Shown here: positions 10,761 through 27,420 of the stretch, in pieces
How positions within the stretch are numbered: the stretch's first letter is position 1
Layout: every line of letters begins with the position of its first letter
Notes under the pieces: generated by a model
The model's input: the letters and a program-made list of their open reading frames with translations, nothing else
The model's database searches: none
Told to the model about the DNA's origin: nothing
Translations under genes and position numbers: made by a program
Origin: Megaleporinus macrocephalus
Lineage: Eukaryota; Chordata; Actinopteri; Characiformes; Anostomidae
Assembly (NCBI GenBank): GCA_021613375.1
Contig: CM038726.1
Span: 12,036,253-12,100,252, forward strand
Length of the DNA: 64,000 bases
Direction of reading: 5' to 3'

Positions 10761-13700
10761 TAAATGTAGTTGTTGGCTTCTGTGTAATTTCCTGGTTTTT
10801 TTAATGAATACATTTTACCTAATAGCTGTTCTGACTGGAAATTAAGCAAATATAGTCTGGTCTCTGACTCTGACTTGCATCAGTGATTATATTATTTATT
10901 TCCTCCCTGCTCTGAGGAACTGCTCACATCAAACCTATTTTCTGCTACTTATAGTTCACGCCTGTAACAATGGAAAGTTCTTTGAGGGTGTTAACCTTCA
11001 TGCTAACCATCATGCTAAAATGAGCAGGTATGAAGGCAGTGCAATACAACCTTGCTGCAGACCACAGAGCAAACAGTACTGCTGAGGAAAAATAAGAGAA
11101 ACGGAACATGCTTTACTTGTACTGCATGGCTACAGGGACATAACAAAACCATACGCTGTCTCTGTATGTTCAAAGTGTGCTGCTGTGAAAGAGCACCAAC
11201 CCCAAAAACAAAGGACAGCCAACTTAAACATCACATGGATGTTACAGCAAACTCAGAGGGAGGGTTTTCCCTTAAAATACCTTGAAACCGACATAATAAA
11301 CAGGCCCTTGCAACCTTACTCAACCTTTGTTCAAGCAAAAAAATGTCTGCTTTCCACCAATAGAGGCCTGCTTTCCACAATTTCATTTGAATAAGCACAA
11401 GGGATGAAGCAATCGAATCGATGTCAAGCAACCCCGTCACCCCAGCTGAACACACTATCATATCATATTTTGACCCACAGCTTCTTGTTGCTTCACGTAG
11501 TCTAAGTCTAAGAACGCACCATAGCTTGCAACAGCATTTCGCTACAGCTCTCAACTAGACAAAGTTCTTCAGCTGCTTGAGATGTTTAGCATTCATGCTA
11601 TGAGGAGGTCAGTGTTAACAATCTTACAGGAGGACAAATTGTCAAGTGTAGTTGAAACCTGCCGAGCAAATAATGACATAACTCGGCAAACACGGACAGA
11701 CAGAATTGTGCAGTGCCATGGTGCTTCCAAGAACGTTCTCCAAATGTGGACCACATATATCAGGTGGAGTCAATTTTTCTCTTATATAACATGAGTGGCT
11801 TTATTTCACTTCAACACCTCTGCTCTGGCTCAACACAGGAACAATGAAACAAACAGTGATTCATCCGTTTGTCTTTAATTCAATTTGATTGAGACCACTT
11901 TTCAATTTTTTTAAATAAATACATCTAAAAATATATAGGTGTGTTGGTCCATTCTTCCTCACTGCTGTGAGCCTGAAAGCATGTGTAGATAACTAACTTC
12001 TAAAACGTAACTTTGAGGGTATGGAATATTATGCCTGCAGATTCTTAAAAAAAGCCCCTAAAAAACAATGAAAGCTGTAATAAAGGTACAAAGTGGACAC
12101 AATAACTACTTAAACAAATAATAATAGTATTGAGTTGTTATCCCTTAATGCTTTTTGTGAAATATATGCTTTTTACTTTTGTCTGATGCTGAGAGGTGAG
12201 TAAATAAATAGGTAAACAAAATATGGTCTCTGATGTTTGCATGGTACTTTCTCACCCAAGGTCTCAAGTATGAAAATTTTATTCCTCGGGGGAGCTGCCC
12301 CTTCTGTGTGATTCTTATCATTTAAAAGTTCCTCTTTATCTAAAAACAGCTCTGTGGAAAGTTTAGTGTTATAAGTGTCTTTTTTCAACATGCAAAGCCA
12401 TCAGAACAAAGATTACAGCTAAAAGCAGTACATGCCATGACTTCTGCATGAAATAGTGTAAGAAATCTTATCAAAGTGCTCATGCTGTAACCAAACCGGT
12501 CTCACTGCTGCTGAGCAGGTGGAATCAGATGCCTCTGCTGGAACTGGTTCAGTTTGGGGGGATGATGAACTCTGTTGGTGTTGGCGTTGTGCCGATGTTC
12601 CAACCTGAGCGCTAAATAAAAAGTTGTACATGATGACAGGTGGTACCATAGACGCTTGACTCGCTGTTAATTGAAGAAGCTAAACATTAATGTGCTTACC
12701 AATGAATGAAAGTGTTTATGCCTGGTTGACTGAATCTGTATGTCTTTTATTTACTGTTAGCAGCTTTTACTCTAGCAAAACGTCATCTGATTTTGGATTA
12801 CTGTTGCCTCAAACAACTTTCATTGTCTAAGATCCATGTCTGATATCATCTGTATCTCAAATGGACCTATATAGCCAAAGGTCCACATCAAACATGATTA
12901 AGTAACAGCAATGTTATTTAATAATTAAATGTTTGAAATGTAAACAAATATTTACTTTAGTTTAATTATGTGTAAATACTTACATAATGTGTAAGTACTT
13001 AATTTAGCTTAAGTTTATTTATGTGGCATATTGTGGAATATTGTGGTACACATTCAAATCAAGTCAATTAAAATGTATTAAATCACATATATTGTCTTAA
13101 AAATAAATGCATTCTGTAACCACTTTTATATAATGACTTTTCTGTGTGGGTGCTTTTAAAGGCTTGTCAGACATTTGGTTCCTATCACCAACACGGAGCA
13201 TTTTACATAACACTGCTCTGAACTGCTTTATCACATAATTAAGAAAATAATTATATACTTGCTGTTGTTATAGTTTTAGAAGCATGTCCAGCACTTTCTG
13301 GGTTTGTTTGGTTCATCAGGTCAGTTCCTCAGGCTGAACCTTAGATACATAGCTGGGTTTTGTCTGCTGAGTTGACATGTAGTTATCAGTGCAACTTCAG
13401 CATGCTCCAGTCATGCCTTTCCATCAGGGCTGACTTCAGTATTTTGTAGGTGTTACAAAGAATTCTTTCTGTGGCTTAGTATTCCCACCAGACCTGCACC
13501 TTGTAAAAAGTTTAAGAAGAACCATATTTAGTGGTATAGCTAAATAAAGACCAATTACGCTGACCATAGACAGAATTTCTCCACTGGATGTGCTACTATA
13601 AAATATGCAGATTAAAGGACATATATATATATATATTATAACATACGTCTGTACAGATGTTTTTTATAATTTGTGGTGTGTATTTTGGGGCATTTCCTGA

Positions 13701-14215
13701 TTAGGTTTAGTTAACTGTCAGCTAAACTCAAAACAAAACTGAAAGCAGACTCCCTATAAAAGACATTTATATTGTTTCCATTCTTGGTCTCTTTTTCTTA
13801 AAATGTGGTTGACGTGGTTTGTCTGAGAAGACCAGTGTAATCAGGATTAGATGAAGGCCTTCAATCACAATCACACTTACAAATGCACACACACTGCTAG
13901 AGACCACCTGTTAAAAAATAGACATCAGGAAGTTTTAGAAGTTGGTTATTCAAATTTAAGCAGTTTTAGAGTATTATCTTTTTCATTGAAGCTCATGTTC
14001 AGATGATTATTAGGCTGATTTTATGTTCTCTTCAGACGCTTTAGCATGAATTTGAGGAGTCAACTGACAGCACACTGTCCTTGAACCAAAGAAGGACATT
14101 ACAAATACTAAGAAACCCTGAAATTCTAGCATATATTGCAAAATTTGTTGCTTTCACTAAAATTGTTATTGTAATGTATAATATGTAATTACAAATGTTC
14201 TATACTTAATGTTAC
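10761..14215. other. Intergenic DNA, no gene seen
   Basis: Contains short chance reading frames on both strands around 11,050-11,800 and 12,170-12,650 with no recognisable protein, and a small (AT)n run at 13,620-13,636. No exon or RNA gene recognised. Confidence 0.5.
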
Positions 14216-14252
14216 TAAATTGGTCTCAGACTTTTGGACCATACAGTATATG
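14216..14252 (-). repeat. Tc1-like terminal-repeat fragment
   Basis: 'ggtctcagacttttggacc' followed by 'atacagtat' has the form of the outer end of a fish Tc1-like element. No partner end was located, so the element is either truncated or too decayed to bound. Confidence 0.4.
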
Positions 14253-15484
14253 CACCGAAGCAGTTCACACCACTTTCTCCTGTCTACCTCAATATATGGT
14301 CAGTTGTGAAACATAGTCAGACACAACAGCAGGTGCGTGCAGACAGACTACTGAAGATGGAAAGGCTTTAGAAAAGGTTTGATAAGAGCAAAGAAGGGTA
14401 AAGATCATGAGATGTGCTAATATGGACCTGCTCTGAGAAAGAACAGCCCAGTCGAAGGGTCACAGTATTCTGATAAAATACTAGGCCACTATTTCCTTTT
14501 CCTGCTACTATAATCCATATAAGAGGTCGTTGTATATGTACGACTAACTTGATTACAGAAATTCATGCAGATCTGGTCATACAAATCCAATATATACCGT
14601 GAAATTCATACAGATCAAACAGATAAAATTACACCAAGTGACCTAATTTTACATATTTTAACAGAAGTCCCACCACTATGGCATCTTAGGTTCTGTATAA
14701 CACACGTATTGTCATAATAAAAAACGTTTCTATTTTTAATTATATTGTTTCAAATAATTAGCTTCCCTCTACATTGTGTACATATTTTAAGACAAATGGC
14801 CCATCAGAAGTGGACAACAATTGTGGAAGTGGACAACAATTACTTAAAACTTCCACTTTCTTTGGTACACTTGCCTTATATCCACCCTGCCATAAAGGTA
14901 CAATAACTTATTGTATCTGTTGCTGCCCATCTGTTCCTACACCAGTCTGTTTGGTTTTTAAACAACACAGTGTCACTCCTAGGTTGAGAACAGTCCACCA
15001 ACAAGAAATATACATCCAACAGCAGTTCTGATGGAAGGCTACAGGGATGACTAATAAAAATTTTGCATTAACAGCTGAGCTATAGTACCTAAGGCACTGC
15101 CAACAAGGTAGGCGTGTGTCTAATAAAAGGACAGTAAGCAGACACAGTGCATGAAACTTCTGCACATACACTCATGCCAGTACAACACAAACTACCATGT
15201 TCCTGCCATGTCAGAGTTACTGCAGTGCCAAGAATAGTCTACCACACAAATCTTGTCAGCAGAATGGGTCTTCCTGAAGATTTCTGTGTCTTTAAATATC
15301 ACTATCATGGGATGCCATTAAAATGTCTGCTCTGCAAGATGTGCCCTGGTTAACTTTAAGAGCTATTATTATAAATGAAAGCGAATAATAGCAACAATAG
15401 CCCACCTACAAAGTAGAGCCACAGAGTGCGTAAGCATTTAGTGCCTAAAAACTCCTATCCTGTGTTATATTATTTACTATATAG
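14253..15484. other. Intergenic DNA, no gene seen
   Basis: Includes a short tandem duplication near 14,808-14,842 ('agtggacaacaatt' twice). Reading frames of 68-87 codons overlap on both strands at 14,770-15,350 but resemble no known protein. Confidence 0.5.
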
Positions 15485-16236
15485 TTTTGCCAAAGGGGTT
15501 TTATGGCCTAGCAGCTCCATACACGACTAAGGTCACAGGTTGCAATGCCAGGCATTGACTGGAGTGGTGTACAGCATGGCATCACTGGACTCTAGAGCAG
15601 TGGGAACATGCTTTGGAATGACTACTATCTGGCAAATTTGAATTTGCTGGATGCCATAAAAAGTCTCCTTACCATAATTCATAGTACCAACAGTAAAGTT
15701 TGGTGCAGGATGGATAATGGTCTGGGTGCTTTTTCAAGGTTTGAGCTAGACTCCGTAGTTCCAGTAATGAGTGATGTTAATACTACACATATTTTAGACA
15801 ATTACATTGTTTTTAACTTTGTCCCAACAGCTTGGGTAAGGCCCTTTGTTATATGACCCTGTGGACAAAGTAAAGGCCAAAAAATATGGCTTGACAGGTT
15901 TGATGTAAAAAAAAAAAAGACCTGCAAAATGCCCTAACCTCAACCCCACTGAACACCTTTGGGATTAATGGGAACACTGACTGCGAACCAGACCTTCTTA
16001 TTCAACATCAGTGCCTGAGTGTCTTACCAATGCTGTTCTGACAGAATGGGCACCAATTCCCACAGACACACTCCTTGAGAAAAATCTAGTGAAAAGCCTT
16101 TCCAGAAAGGTGGTGGAGGATGTGATCAGAAATGCCCCTTACATATTGAGTTGTGATATTAATGCCCATGTTTTGGAATAGAATATCTCATGTAGGTGGT
16201 CGGGTTTCCACATACCTTTGGCCATGTAGTGTATGT
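15485..16236 (+). mobile_element. Tc1-like transposon relic (5'-truncated)
   Basis: The sequence follows the catalytic half of a common teleost Tc1-like transposase: 'ctggagtggtgtacagca', 'aaagtttggtgcagga', 'ataatggtctggg', then 'aaccccactgaacacctttg', which encodes the conserved 'NPxEHLW' region near the end of the DDE domain. It ends at about 16,215-16,236 with 'cctttggccatgtagtgta', the usual 3' terminal repeat. Frameshifts, deletions and stops break the reading frame and no matching 5' end was found, so it is dead. Confidence 0.75.
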
Positions 16237-17690
16237 GTTGGAGTAGCTAATCAAATGACCAGGTGGGTGTAGAAAAACCATCAACTCAGGTTATGTTGAT
16301 CTTAGTGATCATACTGTATATCTTATGTGGTTCTGTATATCTTAGTGGCCTGACTGTGCTGTTTCAGCTGCTCTGTCTTTCCGTCTCCCACCTCCAGTGG
16401 CCCCTCTCATTCCTTTGCAGTTTGTTCAGAGTGTGTGAAAGTCATTCATTCAAGTGTAGTGTGTGTGGGTGGGAGGTGGCTTAATTACAGCAAAATTCCT
16501 CTTTTTCTGTCTTACTAATGCCAAGTACAGCTAGTGTGTGTCCAGAATAAATAATTCTACTCACACAAGGACCATTTCCCTGCTGAGCAGTTAATATAAC
16601 TGTCTTCCTTATATGTGTAACTAACTGCCTTTGACAAACTACATCCAGCTTTGTCGCTCTGCCCTCTGCGTGGAGGATCTGACTCAGATGAGATGAACGT
16701 GGAGTGACTTCAGGTGATGTCATTACTACTCCACCCAGTCTTGTACTTGCACTGCTGGCAAGAGAAACTCGTTTTACTGCATGCTTATATAACTGTGGTC
16801 ATCCTATACAGCCAGTGCTCCCAGTACAGAGCCAGCATGCTTCAAGAATGTGAGGGAAAGGGCTGGCGGCAGAAACTAGTATGAACTTATGATGACATTG
16901 CTGGAGTAACACGCCCTGAATGCAGTAGTTACTATAATATAAAACAGGTGTATCTAACCTGAATTCTTAGAATCATTAAATTTTCTTGGTGGGTACCCAT
17001 ACTGCTACTCCATATATGTTGTACTAGCCCATAATAGAGAGAGTGGCTAGCTTAAAAGACAAGTTCAGCAGGTAAAGTCACCACCAAACAAATCACATAT
17101 TCAAGCAGCACTATTCAAGTGACCTAATTATAAGACAATGTTAGCTAAAGACATTTTTCCTTCACAGATATTACTCCTGCCCTTCACAGTGAATAAATCA
17201 ATATTCAATAATAATGGGCCAGACCTAAGACGGATAAGAAATGGTTTGACCCACTGTAGGCATTTTTATATTTCTGTACAGCAACAGTAACAGCAATATT
17301 TACTATGTATATGCTATAGAATCACCACAACTGTCTTTATTTGGGGAGGCAGGTTGGCTAAGAAGTCTTACTTAGGTTATGCAAGGACCCCCCTTACCAC
17401 ACAAGAGGGATACCAGTGAAGTTAAGTGTAGTTGAATAGATGTATGTGATCTAAATGTGAGCAAAGACTTACAGGTTTACTTGGAGTAAAACGCACCAAA
17501 TCAGGTTGCTTCCATGATGGAGCACATATGGTCCTTGCTGAGCTTTTCTTTCATGGACTGCTCTCCGCGTGCCTAGAGAACAAAAATTTTAAACAGCACC
17601 GCCATCTAGTGGTTACAAATATTACAAATATGACAATATAAAGATGCAGTGTGTGTGCTTTAATGTATAATTTTGTAATAATACCTACAT
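16237..17690. other. Intergenic DNA, no gene seen
   Basis: Short chance reading frames on both strands around 16,260-16,720. No exon or RNA gene recognised. Confidence 0.5.
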
Positions 17691-17692
17691 AC

Positions 17693-17735
<43 letters not shown>

Positions 17736-17789
17736 GTTGTTGTTGTTGTTGTTGTTGTTATTGTTATTGTTATTATTATTATTATTATT

Positions 17790-17858
<69 letters not shown>

Positions 17859-17860
17859 TA
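17691..17860. repeat. Compound trinucleotide microsatellite
   Basis: An (ATT)n run passes into (GTT)n, back to (ATT)n, then into (AAT)n, over about 170 bp. The change from ATT to AAT halfway gives the array an inverted-repeat character. Poly-Ile/poly-Asn reading frames here are artefacts. Confidence 0.95.
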
Positions 17861-18308
17861 CACTTAAATAATTACAGTGTATAGGACAAATGGAGCATTC
17901 TGCTAATTTACTCAAAGCGTGGCTAAAAGGTCACCGGACATCATACCAGTCCACCTCAGGGTTGCTATTGACAGACCACATTAAGAAACATTAATTATGG
18001 CTATTACTGTCACTGTGGACATCAATGGTAGAGTTTGCTCGCTTGACCTTTTCTGCAGAGCACATTATGGAGACATATATGAGCCACAGAACTGAGTCAG
18101 GAGAAGGCCAAACCACCATTAGGTCTCACTCTGACATCATAGCATCCATCTAAGGCCTGTAAGGGAGGGGCACCAAATTAAGTGAAAAGCATGAATCACG
18201 GATACCAAATGTTGTTACAGAATTTATTTATAGATCCTTGTAATTTTGCAATCTAAAGAGAATCTTTAATAGACCGTTCCAACATTCAAATAATCTGCTG
18301 CATTCACC
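17861..18308. other. Region upstream of slc30a5, no gene seen
   Basis: No coding exon or bounded element recognised. Confidence 0.5.
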
Positions 18309-18329
18309 ATCATTGTTGATTGTTTTATC

Positions 18330-18357
18330 TCTCTCTCTCACTCTTTCTCTCTTCCTG

Positions 18358-18413
<56 letters not shown>

Positions 18414-18420
18414 CTCTCTC
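18330..18420. repeat. (CT)n microsatellite upstream of slc30a5
   Basis: A polypyrimidine tract of CT dinucleotides, interrupted at 18,353-18,360, ends in a short (CG)n run about 400 bp before the slc30a5 start codon. It may lie near the promoter but nothing shows that it is functional. Confidence 0.9.
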
Positions 18421-18818
18421 GACTTTTATTGTGGAAAATCATTTTATTTTGAAAAGTGACGCAGGTGGCCGACATCTTTGAGGAAATGTTGACGTTGAAT
18501 ATTACTAATGCCGTGGCTAACATTGTAGCGAAGCACACGTTTGAAGACTTGCACTTAAATGTTTGAGTTCTAATCAGAAAATGGGTATTTTAATATTTAC
18601 CGCTACTCTGAGACAGTTCGACAGACTCGACATTGGAAGCAAAGGTTCCTAAACCACACGGAACTTGTTAGCTAGTTGGACAGCTAATGTTAACTAAAAT
18701 GTTGTGTGCTCTCAGGTGGGTTGGCTAGCTCGTTCAACTGGCCACTTTGTTGGCTAATAAAATACTTGGACGGTTTTTATATTTTTTATAAGTAACTTGC
18801 AGTCCTAACAGCCGCACA

Positions 18819-23328
<4,510 letters not shown>

Positions 23329-23362
23329 CAGGCTGTGTGAAAATGTTTATGATTTTCCTTTA

Positions 23363-23368
23363 AATAAA
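23363..23368 (+). terminator. slc30a5: slc30a5 poly(A) signal
   Basis: A canonical AATAAA lies 35 bp after the stop codon, which implies a very short 3' UTR of roughly 55 nt if it is used. Confidence 0.7.
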
Positions 23369-23737
23369 CATTACTTTAGTTGTGGTTCATAATGTGACTC
23401 TTTAGAGTCTCTGTGCTCTTGATGATCAGCTAATGGTTTTGCTAAAATCAAGGGTGCTAATAGGGGTTTGTCTCTCTTTTCTTGCAAGAACAGCCTCTAC
23501 TATGCCTAGAAGGTTTTAAACGAGGTGTTGAGACACTGCATTTGAGTGTGCAAATCCAAACTCATCGTTTCAAAGCTAAATGCAGAGGTGCTTTATAAAA
23601 CCTTTCAGCCACATGTAGTGCCTCCTGTATGCCTGGAGGCACTAATTAATTTGACAGTGCTTTTCTATGGAGGTTATACAAGATGTGTGCTTCCAGTTGA
23701 ACTTAATAATAATTTGTACATAAAAGATAGAATTGGA

Positions 23738-24180
23738 TGCCTGCAAAACATTCCAGAAAAAGTTGAGACAGGTTTTCTCTTTAATGAACTTCAATTGTTT
23801 GGAAACTGGCGATATCTAATTGTTGCGGTTTTGTAAGTGGAATTTTTGCCCATTCTTGCTTGATACAAGACTTCAACTGCTCAACAGTCTGGTCGTTTCT
23901 GATTCTCCTCTTCATGATGCGCAATTTTCAACTGGAGATTTTAACTGCATACGGGCATACATATATAGCTCTGCTTTAATGGTAACTTTACACATAAGCA
24001 AGTCTCTGATGCTGTGGGTACTGGTGCATACCAGGACAGATGTTGACTTTTGCACCTTTACTTTGTGAAAAATTGGATGGTCCTTTTCACCTTTGATAAC
24101 TCAATGTCTGTTTTCCCAAAAACAAGTTGACCACAACACACATTGGTGTTTTGGATCATCTAAGATGATTTCCGTTTCTG
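23738..24180 (-). mobile_element. DNA transposon relic, antisense, between slc30a5 and ccnb1
   Basis: From 'aaaacattccagaaaaagtt' onward the sequence follows, with many changes, the complement of an abundant teleost cut-and-paste element: 'cccattcttgcttgata', 'ctgctcaacagtctgg', then 'ttggatggtccttttcacct' and 'cccaaaaacaagttgacc'. It is recalled from memory of fish repeats and cannot be assigned to a superfamily with certainty. It is internally deleted with no open frame, and fills part of the roughly 1.5 kb gap between the two genes. Confidence 0.5.
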
Positions 24181-24724
24181 AATAGAACCGATGTCTCCTT
24201 ACATAATAGACATAATAGACTAATTTGTATTTTGGTTGACTGTGCATGCAAAACAATTACTCAATTCTTGAATACAAATATAATGAGCATTTCGAATATT
24301 ATAACTCCTTATGGAGTTTTAATGGGTTTTCTTTATGCACAAAAACACAAAGTATACATAGTGTGTTCGGTTTTGATCATTCTCAAACTGAGGAGTTTCA
24401 AAAAAAAGCGCGATGTTTGTTTACTAGGCAGCACTGCACAAACTGTAACGATTAGCTTCTGCAACGGAACTGATATATACTTTAGACTCTATCATGAGCA
24501 ACCAAACCTCGACTGAATTCAGCAATAAAAAATCTTAACTAAGTATTTGGAATCGGTTCGTGTTTACATGTTCTCCAGAACACTAGGCGGTGACGCGGAC
24601 CCTCGAGCGAACGGACTGCGAGCAACTTCGCCGAAGAAAAGATTTAACCACACGGTCCCCGCCCTTTGGAGGTCACATGCTCATTAGTCGCCCTAGAAAC
24701 GCATTGTTATCAGGTGAAGCTGGA

Positions 24725-24770
24725 CCAATCAGATTCCGCGAGCTTTGGAACGCAGCGAATCAAATTCGAA
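24725..24770 (+). promoter_or_regulatory. ccnb1: ccnb1 promoter: CCAAT box and CHR-like site
   Basis: A CCAAT box ('ccaat', 24,725-24,729) is followed 35 bp later by 'ttcgaa' (24,765-24,770), which fits the TTYGAA cell-cycle homology region. In mitotic genes such as human CCNB1, NF-Y at CCAAT boxes and the DREAM/MuvB complex at the CHR restrict transcription to G2/M. The sites lie about 110-155 bp upstream of the ATG. No TATA box is obvious. Assignment rests on motif and position only. Confidence 0.5.
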
Positions 24771-24880
24771 AGAGCGACAATTTAAACCCGAGCGAAAAAG
24801 AGCCTATAGTACGAGGTTGTTTGGCTACGATCTAGTTTGTTAACTTGTTTCAGAAGCTAGAGAGCATCGCGGTTTCTGAA

Positions 24881-27199
24881 ATGGCTCTTCGCATCACAAG
24901 GGTGAGTTATTTAGTTCTTTTTTTCCCTTTGTTTACTTTAAGTCCTCTAGATCTGTTTTACACAATATGAATGTATGTAGCTTATCTTAAAGTACTTGTG
25001 GCTCGATATTTCGTGGAAGCGTGTTCGCGTGCTTCAAACAGAGCAGGAAATGAGAGGTATGGTTATCACTTGGCTGTTGTCTTCGCTGTTTTAACTAGAT
25101 TTTCTGATGTTTTATCTTCAGAGCACTCGACTTGCCAGTAGCGAGAACCAAAATGCTGTTGCTGGGAAAGCGGTTGTTGCAAACAAGCCTGCATTGAGGC
25201 CAAGGGCCGCTCTTGGTGAAATCGGCAATGCTGTGTTGCCGCGACAGCCTATTAAGAAAAAGGTATTTACTGCGTTTCTATTGCTTATCACTTAAGTGCT
25301 GTCGTTGTGTAAATGCAAAATTTTTTTATTTATATATATTTTTTTTAAAGCAGGATGTGAAGCCTGCACCTGTGGTGGTTGAGAAAAAGGCCCCCGAGCC
25401 TGTTCGACAACCAAAGGAGTCTTCCAAAGTTGAAAATGAAGTTCAGGTAAGGTTTGTCCTGGCTTGCATAATGTGCATGTTTGAAGCTTAAATGCTGAGT
25501 ATTTGTAGTAATAAAGTTCCACAAACACTTCTTACTGGGGGTGAATGCGGGCAAAACGTAAGGGCAAAGCAACATCTAGGCAACTGCTATGAGTAATTCT
25601 AAAAAAAAAGAATCCACAAACTAATACAGCCACACAATTCTACAATATTGTGTAGGGTTTATATTTGCTTTCTTTTAAACTACAGGTTTAAATCTCACTC
25701 CAGTTATTGTCTGCAGATGTAACTTTTAAGCTTCCTTGCTAACTTGACCCTTAATCTCCATTATTAAGATCTTGTCTGAGCCTTCGTCTCCTGTGCCAAT
25801 GGAAACCTCTAGCTGTGTCCCTGATGACCTGTGCCAGGCTTTCTCTGATGTACTGCTCAATATCAAGGATGTGGATGCTGATGACTATGACAATCCCATG
25901 CTCTGCAGTGAATATGTAAAGGACATCTACAAATACCTCCGGCAACTTGAGGTTGGTTGCTTCAACTACCTGCCTTGCACATCTGTCCTTGATTACTGTT
26001 CCTTATGTAATGTCATGCCTGTTTTTATTTCTAGGCTGATCAGTCTGTCAGGCCAAGGTATCTGGAAGGAAGGGAAGTCACTGGGAACATGCGTGCTATC
26101 CTCATTGACTGGCTTGTCCAGGTCCAAATCAAGTTTAGGCTATTGCAGGAGACGATGTATATGACTGTGGCGATCATTGACCGCTTTCTTCAAGTAAGTT
26201 GGCTCATGGTAGACTATTGCTTGTGCAAGTTAATTTGCAGCATAAGTGGCAGTTAAACTGGTACCTCTTAAGATTCATACTTGACTAGCATGAGCTTTGT
26301 ACATTTCAAACTGGAGAGATTTTGCTGTGAATATCTAGTGGCCTGATGGCAGTTTTCTCAATCTTAGGATCACCCAGTTCCCAAGAAACAGCTCCAACTG
26401 GTTGGTGTGACTGCCATGTTCATTGCCTCAAAGTATGAGGAAATGTACCCACCAGAGATTGCAGACTTTGCCTTTGTGACGGATCGTGCCTACACTACTG
26501 CTCAGATTCGTAATATGGAGATGGAGATTCTGAGGGTCCTGAAGTTCAGTTTTGGTAGACCACTCCCCCTCCAGTTTCTCAGACGGGCTTCAAAAATTGG
26601 CGAGGTTTGTAACTCCTTTTCCTTAAAGTTAACTCTCTTCTAGCTTTGACTTTCAAATATTTGAATTTTTTTTATTTTTTTTGCAGGTCACAGCAGAGCA
26701 CCACACCTTAGCAAAGTATTTTGTAGAACTTACCATGGTGGACTATGACATGGTGCATTTCCCTCCTTCTCAGGTTGCTAGTGCAGCCTTTGCTCTCATG
26801 TTAAAGGTCTTCAGCTGTGGAGAATGGGTAAGTTCTCTTGTGCCAAAAGTGAACTTTTTCTTTAAGTGGGTCCCTCTTTCTGACTCTCATTCTTCCTTTG
26901 TAGACCCCTACGCTGCAGTATTACATGGGCTACACAGAAGACAGCCTTATTCCAGTAATGCAGTATATTGCCAAGAATGTTGTAAAGGTCAATGAGGGGC
27001 TCTCAAAACACCTGGTGAGTATTGTCCTAATTCTGTTCAGAGGCTGTCTTGATTAATTATGTTGCTGTTTACTGATTCTTTTTTTTTTTTTTTTAAGGCT
27101 GTTAAAAACAAGTACTCCAGTCAGAAGCAAATGAGGATTGCCTCCATTTCTCAGCTCAAATCATTATTGATTAAGGACCTTGCCAAGCAGGTCTCCTAG
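24881..27199 (+). CDS. ccnb1: G2/mitotic-specific cyclin B1, 9 exons, complete
   Basis: Regulatory subunit of CDK1 that drives entry into mitosis and is destroyed by the anaphase-promoting complex. Coding exons: 24881-24901, 25122-25262, 25354-25446, 25769-25951, 26035-26193, 26368-26604, 26687-26827, 26904-27014, 27098-27199. All introns are GT-AG and every junction is phase 0, giving 395 aa, the usual fish length. The ATG has G at -3 and G at +4; an in-frame TAG lies at 24,833. The destruction box 'RAALGEIGN' is at residues 35-43. The cyclin core contains '[12 protein letters not shown]' (165-176), then '[12 protein letters not shown]' in the region contacting CDK. The C-terminal cyclin fold follows and the protein ends 'KDLAKQVS'. 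The hydrophobic MRAIL patch is intact. Sequence and synteny with slc30a5 agree on cyclin B1 rather than B2. Confidence 0.98.
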
Positions 27200-27394
27200 T
27201 GATATTTGAAGAGGACTCTAGCACTATGTGCTGACTGTATATTGTAACTTAATTGCATGTTTTACTTTTTTAAGAACTTTTAAGAGTTGCATGGAATCTG
27301 ATTCAAGGTTATGCGTCTTACCAGAGTTTACTCCTTCACTGCCATTGGTAAATGTGACTCAAACTGTGCAATCTTGTATTTCTTTTAAATTTTC

Positions 27395-27409
27395 AATAAA
27401 TCTTTTAAT
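27395..27409 (+). terminator. ccnb1: ccnb1 poly(A) signal with CPE-like element
   Basis: AATAAA at 27,395-27,400 lies about 195 bp after the stop. A 'ttttaat' word at 27,403-27,409 matches the cytoplasmic polyadenylation element used in maternal cyclin B mRNAs. It lies just after the hexamer and might still precede the cleavage site. Confidence 0.6.
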
Positions 27410-27420
27410 GCTTTATTACA

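Noticed and set aside
17685..17915. Poly-Ile/poly-Asn open frame
   Set aside because: Translation of the ATT/AAT microsatellite.
18338..18538. Minus-strand frame with a long Arg-Glu repeat upstream of slc30a5
   Set aside because: Translation of the (CT)n tract; no splice sites or homology.
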